This document shows, piece after piece, positions 42,445-50,314 of a stretch of DNA of 64,000 bases; within the stretch, counting starts at the first letter, position 1, and each line of letters opens with the position of its first letter. The position numbers and the translations under genes were made by a program. The notes under the pieces were generated by a model. It was not told where the DNA came from and did no database searches. It was given only the letters and a program-made list of their open reading frames with translations. This DNA is from Lewinellaceae bacterium (GTDB taxonomy: Bacteria > Bacteroidota > Bacteroidia > Chitinophagales > Saprospiraceae). The stretch spans positions 62,001 to 126,000 of the forward strand of contig JACJYE010000014.1 of assembly GCA_020636255.1 (NCBI GenBank). The letters run 5' to 3'.

Positions 42445-44046
42445 TTATTTATACTGCTTTGCCAATTCTGCCGCAAGGGCTTCCAGCCTGTCCGTATCTT
42501 CTTTTTCCAGTTTACCGGCCTGGAAGTGCTTCAACACATCCGGGTAGCGTTGCCCAAGCGTGGTCAGGAACAGGTGCTCGAAATCCCGGATCTTATTTAC
42601 CGGCACGTTACGCAGCAGGCCCTTGGTGCCCAGGTAGATGATCGCTACCTGCTTCTCTACCGCTACCGGCGAGTACTGGGGCTGTTTCAGGATCTCCACG
42701 TTACGCTTACCTTTTTCCAGTACGGCCATGGTGGCTGCGTCGAGGTCGGAACCGAATTTGGAGAAAGCTTCCAGCTCACGGTACTGAGCCTGGTCCAGTT
42801 TCAGCGTACCGGCCACTTTTTTCATCGACTTGATCTGTGCGGAACCCCCTACACGCGATACGGAGATACCCACGTTGATAGCAGGGCGCACACCGGCGTT
42901 GAACAGGTTGGACTCCAGGAAAATCTGGCCGTCGGTGATGGAAATAACGTTGGTCGGGATGTATGCGGAAACGTCACCGGCCTGGGTTTCGATGATCGGC
43001 AGGGCCGTCAGCGAGCCGCCGCCTTTGACCATGGGGTTGCCGTCGGCATCCTTGGCGTCTTTCAGCGACTCGGGCAGGTCGTTCATATTGCGGGCAATAT
43101 CATCGTTGCCGATGATCTTGGCGGCGCGTTCCAGCAGGCGGGAGTGCAGGTAGAATACGTCGCCGGGATAAGCTTCGCGGCCCGGCGGGCGGCGCAGCAG
43201 CAGGGATACCTCGCGGTAAGCTACGGCCTGTTTGGACAGGTCGTCGTAGATGATCAGTGCGGGGCGGCCCGTATCGCGGAAGTACTCGCCGATGCAGGCG
43301 CCGGCAAAAGGTGCATAGAATTGCAGCGGCGCGGGGTCGGAAGCCGAAGCCGACACGATGATGGTGTAGTCCATTGCACCGTGGTCCTCCAGGGTCTTGG
43401 CCACGTTGGCCACCGTAGAGGCCTTCTGGCCGGAAGCCACATAGATGCAGTAGACCGGCTCGCCCCGTTCGTAGAACTCGCGCTGGTTGATGATGGTATC
43501 GATAGCGATGGCAGACTTACCTGTCTGGCGGTCGCCAATGATCAGCTCGCGCTGGCCCCGTCCGATGGGGATCATGGCGTCGATGGCCTTGATACCGGTC
43601 TGCAGGGGCTCGTTCACCGGCTGGCGGAAGATAACGCCCGGCGCTTTGCGCTCCAGCGGCATCTCATAAAGATCGCCTTTGATCTCGCCTCTGCCGTCGA
43701 TGGGAGCGCCCAGCGGGTTCACAACACGGCCCACAAAGCCTTCGCCGACCTTGATGGAAGCGATGCGGCCAGTGCGGTGTACGCGGGAGCCTTCGCGGAT
43801 GCCTTCCCCTGAGCCCATCAAAACCACACCCACGTTGTCTTCTTCCAGGTTCAGTACGATAGCTTGTACACCCGTTTCAAATTCTACCAGTTCACCGGCC
43901 TGCGCGTTGTTCAGGCCGTAAACGCGTGCGATACCGTCGCCTACCTGCAGTACGGTACCATACTCTTCCAGCTCGGTTGCAGAGCTGAAACCGGAGAGCT
44001 GTTGCCGGAGTATTGCTGATATCTCATCAGGTTTTACATCAACCAT
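42445..44046 (-). CDS. atpA: ATP synthase F1 alpha subunit
   Basis: 533 residues. Walker A is GDRQTGKSAIAIDTI, and the nucleotide-binding domain contains YCIYVASGQKASTVA. The final part has SVSRVGGSAQIKSMKKVAGT, the typical alpha-subunit signature. It is slightly longer than the usual 500-515, with a small insertion near residues 380-395 (ESLKDAKDADGNPMVKGGGS). Alpha subunits form the catalytic hexamer with beta subunits, encoded elsewhere. Confidence 0.97.
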   Translation of the reverse strand: MVDVKPDEISAILRQQLSGFSSATELEEYGTVLQVGDGIARVYGLNNAQAGELVEFETGVQAIVLNLEEDNVGVVLMGSGEGIREGSRVHRTGRIASIKVGEGFVGRVVNPLGAPIDGRGEIKGDLYEMPLERKAPGVIFRQPVNEPLQTGIKAIDAMIPIGRGQRELIIGDRQTGKSAIAIDTIINQREFYERGEPVYCIYVASGQKASTVANVAKTLEDHGAMDYTIIVSASASDPAPLQFYAPFAGACIGEYFRDTGRPALIIYDDLSKQAVAYREVSLLLRRPPGREAYPGDVFYLHSRLLERAAKIIGNDDIARNMNDLPESLKDAKDADGNPMVKGGGSLTALPIIETQAGDVSAYIPTNVISITDGQIFLESNLFNAGVRPAINVGISVSRVGGSAQIKSMKKVAGTLKLDQAQYRELEAFSKFGSDLDAATMAVLEKGKRNVEILKQPQYSPVAVEKQVAIIYLGTKGLLRNVPVNKIRDFEHLFLTTLGQRYPDVLKHFQAGKLEKEDTDRLEALAAELAKQYK

Positions 44047-44099
44047 ATCAATTAGTTTTTTTCACTGCGCACCGCAGCGGTTTTTAAGAACGTTCTGTG

Positions 44100-44669
44100 T
44101 TATCGTGCAATGATCTGGGAAATGTACAGGTTGTCGCGAAATTCACGCTTGAGCTCCTCCAGCTTGTTTGCTACGCTGGTATCGTAGAGCCGCCCGTCAA
44201 ATTCGATGATAAAACCACCGAGCAGGCTGGGCCTGACTTCCGTGACCAGTTCGATGACCTCATCGGTGGCATCGCTGCTTTCCAGCTTCCTGCGTATGTC
44301 GGCGATCACCGCATCGCTCAGCTGGGCCGCAGTAGTAAGCTTGACCGTAGATATGTGCTTCAGATGCTTGTACTGCTCGATGAAGGCATCGGCGATCTCC
44401 GGCAGATAGCCTTCGCGCCCTTTTCGGACGAGGATATCCATGAAGGCCGACGTCATGGGGTCGAGCTTGCCGTCAAAAACGCCATCCAGGATCTGCTGCT
44501 TCTTGTCCGCTTTGATGATAGGGCTTTTCAGCAACAGGTAGAGCTCCCGGTGCGACACCAGGTTTTGCAGCAGCCGGATGTCTTCAGCTACGCGGTCCAG
44601 CTTCTTCTGCTCGGCCGCCAGATCAACCAGTGACTTGGCATAGCGGGAAGCGATTCTTTGTACAGACAT
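44100..44669 (-). CDS. atpH: ATP synthase F1 delta subunit
   Basis: 189 residues. The N-terminal helix starts RIASRYAKSLVDLAAEQKKL, and the C-terminus has the typical EVRPSLLGGFIIEFDGRLYD. It joins F1 to the peripheral stalk. It is separated by 53 bases from atpA, and its start lies 2 bases after the stop of atpF. Confidence 0.93.
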   Translation of the reverse strand: MSVQRIASRYAKSLVDLAAEQKKLDRVAEDIRLLQNLVSHRELYLLLKSPIIKADKKQQILDGVFDGKLDPMTSAFMDILVRKGREGYLPEIADAFIEQYKHLKHISTVKLTTAAQLSDAVIADIRRKLESSDATDEVIELVTEVRPSLLGGFIIEFDGRLYDTSVANKLEELKREFRDNLYISQIIAR

Positions 44670-44671
44670 AT

Positions 44672-45193
44672 CTAGCTCAGTTTAATTTCGTCGACCAGAG
44701 ACTTGACGAATTGCTCCTGGCCAGCCTTGTCTTCCAGCTGGCGGCGAAGCACCTTTTCAGCTACTTCGATGGACAGCAGCCCGATCTGGTTTTTGAGGTC
44801 GACGACAGCGGCCATGCGTTGGTTTTCGATCTCGGCTTTGGCATTCTCCACGATCTTGTGGGCTTCTTCCTTAGCCTTTTCCTTGGCCTCGCTGATGATC
44901 GTATCCTTGGCCTCTTTGGCCTCTTTCAGGATTTTGGCGCGCTCTTCCTGAGCCTGCTTCAGCAGCTCTTCGTTCTCAGCTTTGAGGTTTGCCATTTCCT
45001 GACGGGCCTTGCGGGCCTCATCCAGAGCGTTTTGAATATCCTGCTCCCGCTGTTTCAGCGCATTCTGAATGGGCCGGAAGGCCATGCGGCCCAGTATGAG
45101 CCACACCAGGAGGAAAATGAGGGCGGTCCAGAAGATCAGGCCCGGGTCGGGCTTGATAACGGAGAAGTCGGCCAGAAATAATACTTCAGTCAT
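44672..45193 (-). CDS. atpF: ATP synthase Fo b subunit
   Basis: 173 residues. One N-terminal membrane helix (LIFWTALIFLLVWLILGRMA) is followed by a long charged coiled coil (QREQDIQNALDEARKARQEM and so on), forming the peripheral stalk. Position between atpE and atpH is canonical. Confidence 0.94.
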   Translation of the reverse strand: MTEVLFLADFSVIKPDPGLIFWTALIFLLVWLILGRMAFRPIQNALKQREQDIQNALDEARKARQEMANLKAENEELLKQAQEERAKILKEAKEAKDTIISEAKEKAKEEAHKIVENAKAEIENQRMAAVVDLKNQIGLLSIEVAEKVLRRQLEDKAGQEQFVKSLVDEIKLS

Positions 45194-45292
45194 AGTTGAA
45201 ATATCTTTAGAGGTCTTCTTTTCTTAGGATAGGGCGGAACTGAGAGCCAATCGCTCCAGCCCGCGCCCTTATTCCAATTCGTTCGGTGCGAA

Positions 45293-45487
45293 TTAACCTT
45301 GCAGCAGGCCTACAACGATCGCGAACAGCGCAGCACCTTCTACAAGGGCTGCCGTCAGGATCATGTTGTTACGAATGTCGCCTACGGCTTCCGGTTGGCG
45401 TGCGATAGCGTCCATTGCGCGGCTACCGATAAGGCCAATGCCTACGCCTGCACCCAATGCTGCAATACCAGCTCCAATTGCTCCCAT
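45293..45487 (-). CDS. atpE: ATP synthase Fo c subunit (short)
   Basis: 64 residues, with two helices joined by the polar loop ARQPE. The first helix has the Gly/Ala pattern AGIAALGAGVGIGLIG and the second carries the ion-binding Glu (AALVEGAALFAIV). An upstream in-frame stop (TAA five codons before the ATG) fixes the start. It is shorter than E. coli AtpE (79 residues) because of a truncated N-terminus. I see no Gln at the position expected for Na+ binding, so proton coupling is likely. Confidence 0.93.
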   Translation of the reverse strand: MGAIGAGIAALGAGVGIGLIGSRAMDAIARQPEAVGDIRNNMILTAALVEGAALFAIVVGLLQG

Positions 45488-45573
45488 TTTCTGAGATATT
45501 TATGAATGAAAAAATGAAAATTCACTTCTTTGCCCCAGGCCGCGCCGACGCCGGACATCCGACGTCCTTTATC

Positions 45574-46863
45574 CTAATGCGCCTCTCCGTGCGCCTCATC
45601 ATGGTGGTGTTCTTCCACTGCCGCGCCGATATAAGAAGCGGTCAGAATGGCGAAGATAAATGCCTGCAGGAAGGCCACCAGCAATTCGATGAGGTTCATA
45701 AAGGCTGTGAACAGCCCGCCGATAACAGCGCCACCTGCCGCGCCACCGACACTCTGTCCGTTATTGCCGAACAGAAATACCAGGCCGATCAGGCTCAGAA
45801 TAATAATATGCCCTGCGGAGATGTTCGCAAACAAACGTATCATCAGGGAGAAAGGCTTGATGAACAAGCTCAGGATCTCCACCGGTGTCAGGATGATCTT
45901 CACCCAGGCCGGAATGCCCGGCATCCAGAAAACGTGCTCCCAATAATCCCGCTTACCGTTGAAGTTAACCACTAAGAAGGTGATCACGGCCAGGGTCATG
46001 GTCACGGCCAGGTTGCCCGTTACGTTGGCGCTGCCCGGAAAGAAAGGGATCAGGCCCATCAGGTTACAGAACAGGATGAAGAAGAATAGCGTCATGATGA
46101 ACGGCTGGAAACGCTCGTAATGCTTCTCGCCGATCATGGGTTTGGTCACTTCGTCGCGGATAAAGACGAAGAATACTTCCATAAAAGATTGTATGCCGGA
46201 AGGCGCCTTGTGGATGTTCTTGCGATAGCCGCGCGCCACTGCCGAAAACAGCAGGATGAGCAGTAAACCGGCGAGCAGCATGGTGAAGACGTTCTTCGTA
46301 ATGGAAAAGTCGTAAAAGGAGGTAATGCGGCCACCAAGGAAGCCCCCGTCTACCGTACTCGGCGGGTCGAGCAGGTACTCCTGGCCCTCATGCACAGCAT
46401 AATAGACGTCCTTTTCTTTTCCGTCCGCCTCTTCCACCTTATGCGCTACTACCCCATCGATGTGCGCTTCTCCTTTCGGGAATGCCGGGTCAGCAACGCG
46501 GTTTACCCGCCCGTGATTGAGCACATAACCGTCAACGGCGACATGGCCGTGTTGGAACATGCTCGAAAGGCCCGTAGTCCAACCATGCTCAGGGGCATAG
46601 AGGATCACCGGCAGCGGGAGGTGTACCCCTTTCCAAACGTGGAACTCGTTGGCGTCGGCAATGTGGCCCATTACGGTGCCTACGGGGTCGTATTTCCCGT
46701 CCTCGTGGCCGCCATGGCCGGCTTCGCCGCCATGCTCGCCTTGCTGTTCGGTTTCTACGCCGTGTTCTTCCTGCGCCTGGCCATGGCCCTGCGCCAGCAG
46801 CATGCCCCAGCTAAAAGCCAGAGCGAAAACCAATATGGAGAGCTTCTTGAATTCCACTTTCAC
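45574..46863 (-). CDS. atpB: ATP synthase Fo a subunit with signal peptide and His-rich N-terminal domain
   Basis: 429 residues from GTG 46863. This start gives a signal peptide (VKVEFKKLSILVFALAFSWG), and a -7 element at 46899-46906 would lie inside the longer ORF. A His/Glu/Gly-rich stretch (HGQAQEEHGVETEQQGEHGG) follows, and then about 150 periplasmic residues before the channel part. The essential Arg of the proton path is in FSLMIRLFANISAGHIIIL. The tail is His-rich too (EEHHHDEAHGEAH). It is first in the operon atpBEFHAG. Confidence 0.9.
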   Translation of the reverse strand: MKVEFKKLSILVFALAFSWGMLLAQGHGQAQEEHGVETEQQGEHGGEAGHGGHEDGKYDPVGTVMGHIADANEFHVWKGVHLPLPVILYAPEHGWTTGLSSMFQHGHVAVDGYVLNHGRVNRVADPAFPKGEAHIDGVVAHKVEEADGKEKDVYYAVHEGQEYLLDPPSTVDGGFLGGRITSFYDFSITKNVFTMLLAGLLLILLFSAVARGYRKNIHKAPSGIQSFMEVFFVFIRDEVTKPMIGEKHYERFQPFIMTLFFFILFCNLMGLIPFFPGSANVTGNLAVTMTLAVITFLVVNFNGKRDYWEHVFWMPGIPAWVKIILTPVEILSLFIKPFSLMIRLFANISAGHIIILSLIGLVFLFGNNGQSVGGAAGGAVIGGLFTAFMNLIELLVAFLQAFIFAILTASYIGAAVEEHHHDEAHGEAH

Positions 46864-46898
46864 AGTTCCTTGCTTTAAGGGTACTCGAAAAATCGGTG

Positions 46899-46906
46899 CA
46901 AAAGTA
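46899..46906 (-). promoter_or_regulatory. -7 promoter element of the atp operon
   Basis: TACTTTTG on the minus strand matches TAnnTTTG exactly, 36 bases before the chosen atpB start. No clear TTG -33 is visible. Confidence 0.5.
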
Positions 46907-46911
46907 GGCAC

Positions 46912-47396
46912 TTTGCCCCGATTAAAGAAACCTTACTTTGCTTTTTTTACGCGTTGTTGACGTATTTCGATAGATTGATTAACAACAAGTTACGCACATA
47001 CCATACCAGCTTTTTCAGCACGGATTAGCTCGAATTCCACAATCGTGAATTATTGTTCTACGAAAACAGGAGGGCACAGAATTATTTTTCGAAAACAGGG
47101 CTGCCCGGGCTATTGCGCCGACGGGTTGAGGGCGGCTCCGCCACTACGGCATAGTCCACGGGCGATGCCCGTGGCTGAACTGTTTACGCCCGTTGGGCGA
47201 GAAGGGCGGCTCCGCCACGATGGCATAGTTCACGGGCGGTGTCCGTCGTTGTACGGTTTACGCCCGTTGGGCGAGAAGGGCGGCTCCGCCACGATGGCAT
47301 AGTCCACGGGCGGTGTCCGTCGTTGTACGGTTTACGCCCGTTGGGCGAGAAGGGCGGCTCCGCCACGATGGCATATATTTTTGGCGCTGCGCACTG
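46912..47396. other. Intergenic region between atpB and the PBP gene
   Basis: The part nearest atpB (46912-47100) is AT-rich and holds the upstream region of the atp operon, with two CGAAAACAGG direct repeats near 47060-47100. The rest is the 74-bp tandem array. No gene is seen; short ORFs crossing the array on both strands are produced by repetition. Confidence 0.6.
47130..47375. repeat. 74-bp tandem array of three-hairpin units
   Basis: The landmark GGGCGGCTCCGCC occurs at 47130, 47204, 47278 and 47352, exactly 74 bases apart each time. Each unit contains GGCGG/CCGCC, then CACGGGC/GCCCGTG (in later copies changed to ACGGGC/GTCCGT, still pairing through G-U), and GCCC-GTT-GGGC. The first unit is more diverged. 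The array directly follows the PBP stop codon (47397-47399 on the minus strand). Confidence 0.9.
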
Positions 47397-50009
47397 CTAC
47401 CCTCCGTCTCCGCTCCGCTCGAAGTACTTGTAGCCGGAGGAAGGCTGCTCCTGGGGTTGCTGCTCCTGAGGTTCTTCCTTTTTATCCTTACCGAAAAGCA
47501 GCTTATTCCAGAACTCTTTGCGTTTTTCCCTGCGTTCGTCGCGGCGCTCAAGGCGTTGCTGGTAGTCCAGTATGCGCTGCACGTATTCTTCGTCCGTCTC
47601 GTCGGGATAACGCGGCGGCACGTTGATCACGCGGCCGTTTTCGTCGGTATAAGGCTGGTTGAGCAGGCGTTCGAGCAGGCTACGGGCGTCTTCAAAGTAG
47701 TAGTAGCCGTCCTGATAGCCGGCCAGGATGGGCATTTCTTCCAGATAGGGCGGGCACTGCATCAGTGCCGTAACCGTGTCGGAAGGAGGGACAAAACGGG
47801 CGTAGCGAATAGATTTGAACTGCCCGTCGCGGTAGACTTTTCGCATAAAGTGGCCGAAGACCGGTAGCGCCGAGTTGGACCCCTGCCCCAGGCTCATCGA
47901 CCGGAAGTGTACCTGCGGCCACTCTGCACCTACCCATACCCCGGCGACGATCTTCGGGTTGTAACCTATAAACCAGCCGTCGGAGTTGTTCTGCGTGGTG
48001 CCTGTTTTGCCGGCCAGCTCGTTGTAAAGGCCAAACTCGTAGCGCAGGCGCCGTGCCGTGCCGCTATCCACCACCGCTTCCATCATCTTGATTACCATAT
48101 CCGCCTGATCGGCTTCCAAGACCCGTGGGAAGCGGTTCGGGTCCGGGCGGCTGAAGGATACCAGCACTTCGCCATCGGCCGTTTCTATGCGGTCGAGGTA
48201 GTGCAACTCGGGGCGGCGGCCACGGTTGGCCAAAGTGCCGTATACCGTTACCATATCGTAGAGGGAGGCCTCTACGGCGCCCAGCGCAATGGCGGGTGCT
48301 TTGGGCACGTAGCTGGTTACCCCCATGGCCTTGGCCAGCTGACGCACCGAGTCGATGCCGGTGCGCATGATCAGCTCGGCGGCAACGGTATTCACGGAAT
48401 GGCTCAGGGCGCCTTCCAGAGAGTAAACGCCGCCATACTTCCCGTCGGAGTTGCTGGGCTCCCAATTGTCGTACTTGCTGTATACCGCCTGGCGGTTGTA
48501 GAAATACTCACAGGGCATGATGCCGCTCTGAAGTGCCGTAGCGTATACGATGGGCTTAAAGGTGGACCCCACCTGCCGCCTTGCAAAAACGTGGTCGTAC
48601 TTGAAATACTTATGGCCAATGCCGCCCACCCAGGCTTTGATCAGGCCGGTAGATGGGTCGATGGCCAGAAAGCCGGCATTGAGGATACTGAGGTAATAGC
48701 GCACCGAATCCAGAGGAGAAAGCTCCCGTTCTTCTTCCCCACCATCCCAGGTGAAGACCGTCATAGATACCGGGGTATTGAATATTCCGGCAATGGCCTC
48801 TTCCGACACGCCCTGCTGTTTGAGCTTTTTGTACCTGTCCGACTCCTGCACCTGGCGTTGCACCAGCTCATCGCTTCCCCAGGGTTTACCTTTGCGCCAT
48901 TCCTTGTCGAAAGCTTGCTGCAGTTTGGCCATATGGGTGCTCATTGCCTCTTCGGCATACTGCTGCAGCCGGGCATCGATAGTGGTATAGACTCTCAACC
49001 CGTCAGTATACAGGTTGTAAGGCGTGCCGTCTGGTTTGGTGTAATCCTTCAGAAGATCCTCCAGTTCCAGGCGCAGCTGCTCGCGAAAGTAGGTGGCCAG
49101 GCCCTGGTTGTTGCCTTCCGGGTAGTATTTGACCTCCAGGGGCAACGCCTGCAAAGAGTCGCGTTCCACTTCCGTCAGATAACCATAACGCGCCATCTGG
49201 CCCAGTACGACGTTGCGCCGCTCCGTCGCTCTTTCAGGGTAGCGCACGGGGCTATAGTATGTCGTCGCTTTCAACATGCCCACCAGTACCGCAGCTTCTT
49301 CGATGGACAGCTTGTTGGGAGCTTTGTTGAAAAAGCGCTGCGCAGCTACTTTGATACCGTAAATGTTCTCGCTGAAAGATACCGTATTCAGGTAGAGGTT
49401 GAGAAGCTCTTCCTTCGTATAGACCTTCTCCAGCCGCCGCGCGATCATCATCTCGCGCATCTTGTTCACCAGCATCGACAACATCGCATAGTCGCGCCTG
49501 GGATAGAGGTTCTTGGCCAGCTGCTGGCTCAGCGTACTACCTCCACCGGATGAATCATCGAATAGTAATATGGATTTTACCACCACGCGAAGCGCAGCGC
49601 GCAGGTCGATGCCGCCATGTTCGAAAAAGCGGGCATCCTCAGTAGCCACCAGAGCATCGATAAGGCCCGGGGAAATTTCCTCAAAGTCGGCGTTAATGCG
49701 GTTCTCGATATAGTATTTGCCCAGCAGCGCGCCTCCGTCGGCATATACTTCGGAAGCGTTGTAATTCTGTATCCCCCGCAGCTCGGGATAACCCGGCAAA
49801 GGGCCAAGCGCCCCCGTATACACGAGAATGGCTATTGTCAGGATCGACAGAAAGCCCAGAATGGCCGTACCGGCGGCGATGTGGACGGCTACCAGCCAGC
49901 GGGGCCGCGGGGCGTAATAGGCCTGTACCTGGCCCCAAAGCATAGCTGCTTTCCGGCGGAAGGGTTCCACCAGCTTTCGGAAGTATGCCGCATTCAGTTG
50001 GCTCTTCAT
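47397..50009 (-). CDS. Class A penicillin-binding protein (PBP1A-type)
   Basis: 870 residues from ATG 50009; GTG 50021 is a second option. One N-terminal membrane helix (VAVHIAAGTAILGFLSILTI) is followed by the GT51 glycosyltransferase with EDARFFEHGGIDLRAALRV and GGGSTLSQQLAKNLYP, then the transpeptidase domain with the serine motif GSTFKPIVYA (SxxK), SVN in SHSVNTVAAE and KTGTT. The enzyme polymerises and cross-links peptidoglycan. A C-terminal tail of about 90 residues is charged and glutamine-rich. A copy of the dispersed AT-rich motif lies 33 bases upstream. Confidence 0.95.
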   Translation of the reverse strand: MKSQLNAAYFRKLVEPFRRKAAMLWGQVQAYYAPRPRWLVAVHIAAGTAILGFLSILTIAILVYTGALGPLPGYPELRGIQNYNASEVYADGGALLGKYYIENRINADFEEISPGLIDALVATEDARFFEHGGIDLRAALRVVVKSILLFDDSSGGGSTLSQQLAKNLYPRRDYAMLSMLVNKMREMMIARRLEKVYTKEELLNLYLNTVSFSENIYGIKVAAQRFFNKAPNKLSIEEAAVLVGMLKATTYYSPVRYPERATERRNVVLGQMARYGYLTEVERDSLQALPLEVKYYPEGNNQGLATYFREQLRLELEDLLKDYTKPDGTPYNLYTDGLRVYTTIDARLQQYAEEAMSTHMAKLQQAFDKEWRKGKPWGSDELVQRQVQESDRYKKLKQQGVSEEAIAGIFNTPVSMTVFTWDGGEEERELSPLDSVRYYLSILNAGFLAIDPSTGLIKAWVGGIGHKYFKYDHVFARRQVGSTFKPIVYATALQSGIMPCEYFYNRQAVYSKYDNWEPSNSDGKYGGVYSLEGALSHSVNTVAAELIMRTGIDSVRQLAKAMGVTSYVPKAPAIALGAVEASLYDMVTVYGTLANRGRRPELHYLDRIETADGEVLVSFSRPDPNRFPRVLEADQADMVIKMMEAVVDSGTARRLRYEFGLYNELAGKTGTTQNNSDGWFIGYNPKIVAGVWVGAEWPQVHFRSMSLGQGSNSALPVFGHFMRKVYRDGQFKSIRYARFVPPSDTVTALMQCPPYLEEMPILAGYQDGYYYFEDARSLLERLLNQPYTDENGRVINVPPRYPDETDEEYVQRILDYQQRLERRDERREKRKEFWNKLLFGKDKKEEPQEQQPQEQPSSGYKYFERSGDGG

Positions 50010-50041
50010 ATCAGGATTCACTTATTTCTGCTAAGTAGTGT

Positions 50042-50055
50042 TCAAAAAACAAGTT
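50042..50055. promoter_or_regulatory. Dispersed AT-rich motif, variant copy
   Basis: TCAAAAAACAAGTT matches 13 of 14 bases of the motif at 5932 and 18659 and is also directly upstream of a minus-strand gene. The preceding TAGTGT resembles TAATGT before the copy at 12807. Confidence 0.4.
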
Positions 50056-50253
50056 ATCTATTGGAGATTTTGTGGTGGTTGCTAAACTTGAAAAGCTTAT
50101 GGGCGTTTCCTAACGCCACAGGCCACCCGCATATTTTGGAACCAGGCCTGCGCAATTATTTGTTTTAAACCACACAAAAATAAAACATTTGATTTTAATA
50201 ATCCAGTTTTAAAAGCCCTTGTTCTCTAAAACCATTCCGAGGGTTATACCAGA

Positions 50254-50298
50254 ACAAAAAAGCCGCCCCTGGAGCACATCCGGAAGCGGCTTTTTTGT
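50254..50298. terminator. Intrinsic terminator of the SprB-repeat gene
   Basis: Long stem ACAAAAAAGCCGC/GCGGCTTTTTTGT with a loop of about 19 bases. The stop codon of the minus-strand gene is at 50315, just upstream on that strand, and T-runs occur on both strands. Confidence 0.85.
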
Positions 50299-50314
50299 TC
50301 CTTACTATACGTGC

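Larger units (their letters stand above)
50010..50314. other. Intergenic region upstream of the PBP gene
   Basis: This 305-base region includes one copy of the dispersed AT-rich motif (50042-50055), A/T-rich sequence without a clear TAnnTTTG element, and the terminator at 50254-50298 serving the SprB-repeat gene. No ORF was accepted. Confidence 0.5.

Noticed and set aside
46864..46911. Longer atpB from GTG 46911
   Set aside because: It would contain the exact TACTTTTG promoter element and put 16 residues in front of a good signal peptide.
47130..47375. CRISPR array
   Set aside because: The 74-bp units are contiguous copies with no variable spacers, and no cas genes are present.
47907..49553. 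548-codon plus-strand ORF opposite the PBP gene
   Set aside because: Antisense shadow; the PBP catalytic motifs on the minus strand explain the sequence.
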